64,000 nt of DNA from Clavulina sp. PMI_390 (lineage: Eukaryota > Basidiomycota > Agaricomycetes > Cantharellales > Hydnaceae), in contig WIDE01000030.1 in assembly GCA_015039315.1 (NCBI GenBank), forward strand, positions 283,544 to 347,543, read 5' to 3'. A model generated the notes under the pieces. The model was not told the DNA's origin. It searched no databases and saw nothing but the letters and a program-made list of their open reading frames with translations. Of the stretch, positions 58,201-64,000 are shown in pieces. How positions within the stretch are numbered: position 1 is the stretch's first letter; each line of letters opens with the position of its first letter. Position numbers and translations under genes: made by a program.

Positions 58201-59406
58201 CCCCGGTCATCTAAGCGCCCGGTAACTGCAGACAAGCTGAAAATCTCAGCACCGATACCCATCAGTGTGCCAGCTGGTATTGATGCACTGCCAATCGAAG
58301 CGTTATCACCACAAACCACTGGTAATAAGAGTCCAACGGCGCAGACGTTCACTCCAGGACGGTTGCAGCGACCAAAGACTGCTCCTGGAAGTGGGAGCCC
58401 GACAACACCCACTTCATCTTCGGCTGCGAGGTCTTCGTTCGACCGGGGTCATCATGGAGGTGGCGGAGCCTACGACTCCTCGATCCCCCCTGTTCCTCCC
58501 CTACCAAGCTCAATTCCTCCTTCCACAGTTTCATCACCTTCAACATCGACGTCGATGCCCCTACCGAACTTGCCTCCTCCACCAGAAGCCTCGTCAGCAC
58601 ACAAGCGCAGGAAATCTCTGTCAAAGACGGCTAGTAACCTGTTTGGTTCGCGACCAAAGAGCGGGGACATGTCTCAGCTGCTGCCCCCACTGCCTCCATC
58701 AGCGTCGAGCTCAGGGCAATCTTTCCCCTCACAAGAGACGCTCCCACCTGTACCAGATCGGCATCCTCGACGAACCGGATACCCAGGCTCCGCTCAGGCC
58801 CTCTTCACGAGTGCGAACGGAAGCAATGGCACGCTCCCTGAAGCGATGGCTGTGCGCCCCAGGCCAGTTTCTGGAGCGGTGGATTCGTCTGAGCAAATGT
58901 ATGTCATACAATCCTCCTCGTCATCGCCAGGTCCTGGACCGGCCAACCCTCGCCTAGCGATGTCCGCCTCTGCGTCTCCTTCCACATCCGCCTCCTCATC
59001 TCCCTCAATGTCTCCACACCCACCTTCGTCATACCCATCCCCTGCCCTCTCACTATCCCAATCGACCTCTTCATACATGTACACGCCACCGACGAAGGGC
59101 TCTAGTGGAGGCAGTGCGTCATCCTCTGGGGGGCCAGCTGTCAATGGGCATATCCATATAAATGGGAATGGGTCGCATTCTGTGTCCCCCCCGCTGCCCA
59201 TGATACCTTCTTCCGCATCCCCTCTACCCATGTCTCCATTGAGCCCAACCTCGACACCATCGTCCAAACGAGCGTCAAGGAAGATGAGCCTGTCGGGCAA
59301 TGGAAGCTTCTTTGGTGGATGGGGTAAGGACAAGGACAAGGATAAAGAGAAGGACAAGGAAAGAGATAAGACCAGAGACAGAGAGTCACTTGGGATTTTC
59401 GTCTAA
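55261..59406 (+). CDS. Ubiquitin-specific protease, CreB/USP12-46 type (1130 aa)
   Basis: Cysteine deubiquitinase; the fungal relative CreB acts in carbon catabolite control. Exons: 55261-55431, 55509-55522 (14 nt), 55623-56086, 56243-56421, 56547-56707, 56812-57009 and 57201-59406. The Cys box [14 protein letters not shown] is assembled from the 14-nt microexon and the next exon, with the intron inside the catalytic Cys62 codon (TG/C). Other USP marks are [12 protein letters not shown], zinc pairs CLTC and [13 protein letters not shown], the His box GGPHHGHY (about 396-403) and VFDDTNVS. Residues after about 450 are a long Ser/Pro/Thr-rich, probably disordered tail ending in Lys/Asp repeats. 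The N-terminus [10 protein letters not shown] is family-like. Confidence 0.92.
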
Positions 59407-60182
59407 TCCGTGGTTTCACCACCATCCTATCAATGATGCTATTGGACCTTTCATTATCCTATTTGCCACCCCACCTTATTCCCATGCGAGTGTTTATATG
59501 ATTCTGCTCGCTCGCTCACTCCTGTTTCTGTCAATGCACTTCGTTTACTTCTGCACACCATAGCCTTGTTGTCTCCCCAACTTCCACGATGTTTACTTAT
59601 TGTAGCTATTGATTGTTTGTACACACACTACTGGACTCTTCACTACTTTGCTTATCGAGTTGTGCAGTTTCATTTGGACAGCCTCTGACCCTTCAGAGAC
59701 GTCGAACGAGCCCCCACCTACATATACAGCCCAGGTTTCCTGAGATGCGACCTCCGTCATGAGTACCGTTTTCCATCCTTGATTAGGTCGCTTTGCTTCA
59801 TCAGGCTCGGCAATGTCAAGGATCCGGATGCCTTAGATTGGTGAAGGTGTGAGCAGTAATCTTAGCAAATGACATGAGCCTTTTTCGTGTAGCAGTCACG
59901 ACAAGATTGATGATTGAAAATGCATTTTCGTGGGAATGGCATTATGAGCAATGTACATTGACAAGTTGGAAAGGTTGCAGGTCCGTTAGGAGATATCGTG
60001 AAAATATCCAATAGTTTATCATAAATATTGAAAGGCTGCCTGTGAAGACGGTCCAAGGGATCATTAGTGCCGTTAAGCGATCAGGACCATGGAACATTAA
60101 TGGTCACGCACCTGTCTGGAGAGTTGCGGCATACAACCAGTTTCTCCTCGCCGCCTCGCCTCAGCAACAGCGAAGGCGTCAA
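59407..60182. other. Intergenic region between convergent genes
   Basis: About 775 bp containing the 3' ends of the deubiquitinase (plus) and the DUF302-type gene (minus). No gene seen. Confidence 0.45.
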
Positions 60183-60871
60183 TCATAGCCGCGCCTCGAC
60201 GGACTCTTCTTCAGCCACAGTGCCGGTCGCAAATCGCACCATTGCTTCGACCTTTGCGTCTAACGCCACTGCGGCGTCCCTCAAAGCCTTCTCCCTCTTC
60301 GGGTCACTGTCCGCCCATTGTCCAATCGCGATTTGCGAGCTCGGGAGCACGTAGGTGACGCTTGAGGAGCCGTCCGCTTCCTCGTTGATCGCTAGTCTGA
60401 AGGGGACGTGCAATCCCGAGTTGTAGTCGTGTTGCAGCATGGTTAATGCAATGAGTGGGTTGCCAATGACGTAGGTGATGGTGCGAGGGAGGCTACGCGG
60501 GTCCTTCTCAAGGTACATAGGGATTTGGAAATAGTGGGGGAACTGGTCAAAGAGCCTGGAGGCCAAATGTGGGGAGGGTATCGTTTAGCCAAAGTTCAAT
60601 GTGGAGAAAACCAGACGATATGAAGTACTCACATGAGCTCATATGGCCCTAGCCGTTTACGGACAAGGCGAGCGAAGCTCTCCATGTCAAGGTCCTTAGC
60701 CAAAGGATGTGGGGGAACTGGCTCCCCAAACGGAAAGCCTGGCTTCCACGAATCAGCTTTGAGGACTTCGCGCATCTTCTTGTTCGTCTCTTTCCAAGGC
60801 TGCCCGGACGCAATTGTGACCCGCTCGGTTGGGTAGCGGTCACGGATAGTGGAAGCAGACGAGGAGCTCAT
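60183..60871 (-). CDS. DUF302-type protein (203 aa)
   Basis: Exons 60871-60633 and 60555-60183, phase-2 intron. The second exon has the DUF302-like core: TYVIGNPLIALTMLQHDY, VPFRLAINEE, DGSSSVTYVLPSSQIA, then a helical end. DUF302 is a small, mostly bacterial and fungal domain of unknown biochemical role. There is no signal peptide or membrane helix. The first exon (about 80 aa) is Ser/Thr- and Lys-rich. The start is the first ATG of the open exon (MSSSSAST). Function cannot be assigned. Confidence 0.75.
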
Positions 60872-61517
60872 GCTGTTCTTGGGGTCGTTGATACAAGAGG
60901 TAATTGGTGTGGGTAAAGCTTGACCGCGAAGGAGAGTGATCGGGGGTGTGATGAGAGGCTCGGCTGACTCAGAACCATCTTATATAGGGCCAGCATTCTC
61001 ATTGATAAACTTTTATATAGCACAAGCTTTATGCAGTTAATTCTTTCTTCGATCACTAGATGTTGCTCAAGTCCGAAGGCCATGGTGTAACATAGCACCA
61101 CTAACACTGGGCCGAGGGGATCGAAGTAATTTAGAAGCCATAGGCAGGCGCCGCATAACATAATCGCTCAACTGAATTTTATGCAGAACGGGCGCAGGCT
61201 GGGTGAATTCATAGTTGCAAGTTGCAAACGTCTCGTCATAGGGTAGAGGTGGCGAATGAATTGAGGCTTGAGGCCTTTTCTGGTGCAACTGAAAAAAAGT
61301 GAGTGATCCATATTAGCAGTGCTCCAACCTCTCTTATCATCTTGAAATCGAAGACCCGAACGAGTCGGAGGTCGATGTTTGTTAGAAGTGAGTGTTTGGC
61401 TGCACATTATCGTGGGTATATTACGCTGTGCACCGTACATTCGCCACAGACGGTATTAGAGCAAAATATCTTCCTATGCAAGGGTCCGATCGACGAGGAG
61501 AGTAAGAAGCTTCGGTA
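60872..61517. other. Intergenic region
   Basis: About 645 bp between the DUF302-type start and the EXO84 stop, both minus strand. No gene seen. Confidence 0.4.
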
Positions 61518-64000
61518 TCAGATCCGGCCGGCAGCACTTGGCGGTCTATCTCTCGACCGCGGAGGTGGTGCGGGACTTCTCGGGGCACGTGGAACTGATG
61601 GAGTACGTCCTGCCAATCCAGCGGCCCCTCTTTGCGGTGACAGTGGGGCAACTGGCTTGGGGGTGGTCGTCCGCGACAATGATGGTGGTGGTGTGGATGC
61701 AGAAGTGGGAGTGGAGGGGTCGAAGCGGTTAGGGATGAGTGGTGCAGTGACGGGGATGGGCGCAGGAATAGAACGAGCTGGTCGAGAGAAAGTCGAAGAG
61801 CTCAATGAGATTGCTGGAGTGATGGTGGACGTAGAGGAGGAGGTGATAGAGGGTGCCATGAGCACTGATTGGGGGGCCGTACTTATAGTGTCGGAGAGGA
61901 GGGACTCGAGGAGGTAGGTGAAGTCAAGATTGTTATCGTGGAGTAACTATTGGGACAGATCGAATTTGATCAATGAGATGCATCACGGAGTCGTCGGACG
62001 TCCGGGAAGCACGAATGACTCACCCTTTTGGACTGGATTCGCATAGCCTTCAATGATTCTTCTAGGTCATGAGGATCGGCTTGGCCATCTAATTGGCGCT
62101 TGAATAGACTCGCAAAAAGCTCCAGCTGTTCCGTGGTCCATTGGATAAAACCTTTGAGAGAAGGGAGAAGCGTCAAGAGCACCGTTCATCCAGAACTGAA
62201 CAATAGCGGACGTACCGGATGCCATATCATTCTCCTTGAAACTAGCCAAATACCACTCAGCAGTATGCTTAATACTCGTGAATATCACGATCGCCAACTC
62301 GGTGATGTAATGTGAGACCTCGCCCTCGAACCCGATCATTCTCGCCCTTTTCTTCACCAGATCGGTACGAGCCCTCAGAAAGGCATCGCGCGCAGCGTTG
62401 GACTGTCCGAGACGGATCAGATGAGAAGTATAGGTCACGACGCTAGTTTTACGAATCGAAGGGTCGCTGAGGGCATGAAGGAGGGATGCAACGAGGGAAT
62501 TAGTGAGTGTTGACAGTTTCGGACCCAGGCTTGGTGTAGTAGCAAGCCGCTGTTTGCCTGGATTTTGATCAGTCTTGGACAGGTTGTGATATGGAATGAG
62601 CAACTTACCTTGGTCGATCAAATCAAGGGCAGGCACCCAATTACGTAGCGCAACAGCAACGGCCAGCTCATCAGTGAATTCCCCGATCCATCTTGCGTCT
62701 TCTTCCACCTTTGCCTGGGCTCCACCTGTTGCAGAGCTAGGCCCAGCCCCAGGGAGTGGCGGCATTGGAGGGAGGTCCCCGACGATTGACATGCGTTGTG
62801 TTGGCTGTAAAATCCAGCATTTAGAAGTGAAACAAGCAACGGACACGAATGGGAATTACGAACGTCGTCTGACGTCCACATGCTTCGCCGTCTCTCATGC
62901 TCTCCCTCGCGCTCCTTCCGTCGCCTGGCCGAGTACTCTTCGGCAATACCCTTGTATGTTGACAGGAAGGCCTTTTTATCCGAGCTCTTTTCGCAACGGA
63001 AGACATAGTTGTCTCTGCCTCTCCTAACCCGGAAGGCTCGCGTGACATCTATGTTGCATGATCATTAATATTTTGGTGCATAGAGGGATTGGGGGCGAAC
63101 GGACCTGGGGAATCCTTCACATCCACCACGTTTATATCACCCAAATTCCAACACCTTTCAGCAACTAGCTTCCCACCTTCACCAGTTCTCTTCTTCCTCC
63201 TCTTGGCGACAAGCAGGGAGTCGTCAAGGAGCACAAAGTGGACAGCATATTCGACTTTGTAAGTGGCGGCATTGAGAGACCACATGTTCTCTATCTCAGT
63301 GACAACATGCCTTCCTGGAAGAGGCGGGAGGAATTTAGCGCTTCCTTCAATCGTGGAGTGAAGGGTTGCCATCTGAGTTGCATAGAGTTTGGTAAGATCA
63401 GCCACCGAGGAACGGTTTGCTCTTCGTCGGTCTATATCATGCAAAAGGGCTCATGGTAAGACTATGAAATGAATAAGCCAAGTGGATCACGCACCTGCGG
63501 CGGCAGAAGAAGAGTCATCGAGACTCAGAAGTGATGGCATGTTCTTCCACTCGCTAAGCCCTTCCTTGAGCTCGAGCATGTCGTTCTCGAGGGTGCTAAT
63601 CTCCTTCGAAATCATGACAAATTCTTCGTAGCTAGAAGTTCAAGCGGTTAGGGGAAAGAACCACGACATGAAGAAGAACATAAACCGAACGTACTTTTGA
63701 AACACACTCCGCTGAAGGTCATTAGAAGCATCAGTCTTGGCGTGTGCGAGAATTGATTGGAGCTGCTTAAGATCAGCTTCCGAGCTTGTAGTGATCACTG
63801 TTTTCAAGTCTAGATCCAGCACATCAAGGTTGCCTCAGTATTCACCCAAAAGCACAGCAAGGTCTTGCAGTACGAACAGGCATCAGGATCGAAGCGCTCT
63901 TGCTGCATGGCCTCCTTGTCAATCGTGATAGCGGCACGAGCACCAATTCGTATCCCAGCCCCAGCGTTAGAGTTGTCATAGTCCAGAATTTCTTCCTCTT
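61518..64000 (-). CDS. EXO84: Exocyst complex component EXO84, N-terminus beyond window
   Basis: Subunit of the exocyst, which tethers secretory vesicles at the plasma membrane. Exons visible: beyond 64000 to 63878, 63809-63695, 63631-63495, 63431-63105, 63048-62864, 62804-62609, 62557-62216, 62151-62024 and 61946-61518, all in phase. Family marks in order are FDPDAY before a coiled coil (LQRSVFQNYEEFVMISKEI, STLENDMLELKE); a PH domain (GRHVVTEIENMW, VHFVLLDDSLLVAKRRKK, then VTRAFRVRRGRDNYVFRCE); and the helical C-terminal Exo84 domain (WIGEFTDELAVAVALRNWV; LVASLLHALS; FIQWTTEQLELFASLFKRQL). The last exon adds a Pro/Ser/Thr-rich tail of about 115 aa. No lesions seen. Confidence 0.93.

Overview
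The window looks like nuclear DNA of a mushroom-forming basidiomycete (Agaricomycotina). Genes are densely intron-split (mostly 45-80 nt introns), and a 60S ribosomal protein gene has its first intron directly after the ATG. CFEM, Zn2Cys6, GH16 and exocyst (EXO84) genes also point to a filamentous fungus. Exon models were assembled by hand from splice sites, reading phase and family motifs; most close exactly in frame. I see no rRNA, convincing tRNA, CRISPR array or intact transposon.

Layout. 1-2.3 kb: a metallo-beta-lactamase-fold hydrolase (minus, cut by the window edge) divergent from an IMPACT-domain protein. 2.3-6 kb: mostly empty. 6-9.1 kb: a large helical protein of unknown function. 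10.2-10.9 kb: RPL31. 12.4-20.6 kb: secreted or wall proteins, namely a GPI-type CFEM protein, a tiny PPSY protein and a 640-aa secreted glycine-rich repeat protein. 21.5-24.4 kb (minus): a 121-aa cysteine-cluster protein and a membrane protein with an internally duplicated domain of about 70 residues. 25-27.2 kb: JIP5/WDR55 ribosome-biogenesis protein. 28-31.4 kb: a PD-(D/E)XK nuclease-like gene interrupted by an in-frame stop, then two tandem copies of an unrecognised small-protein family. 32.3-35.1 kb (minus): an acyl-CoA synthetase with a one-base frameshift.

35.8-47.7 kb (minus) is a cluster of five GH16 beta-glucanase genes with signal peptides and GPI-like tails. Two type-1 genes and two type-2 genes sit in a head-to-tail duplication of about 4.2 kb; its breakpoint falls inside one type-2 gene and left a decaying pseudogene. 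A more diverged type-1 gene lies beside it. 48.4-53.5 kb (minus): two tandem Zn2Cys6 transcription factors that are paralogues of each other. 55.3-59.4 kb: a CreB/USP12-type deubiquitinase whose catalytic-cysteine codon is split after a 14-nt microexon. 60.2-60.9 kb (minus): a DUF302-type protein. 61.5-64 kb (minus): EXO84, cut by the window end.

The recurring theme is local duplication (GH16 cluster, transcription factors, the small-protein pair, intragenic domains) accompanied by gene decay. The GH16 enzymes, CFEM protein and repeat protein would act at the cell wall; RPL31 and JIP5 serve ribosomes; EXO84 serves secretion. The best candidates for something undescribed are the repeat-built secreted protein, the duplicated-domain membrane protein, the small-protein tandem pair and the GH16 duplication with its conserved 10-nt catalytic microexon.
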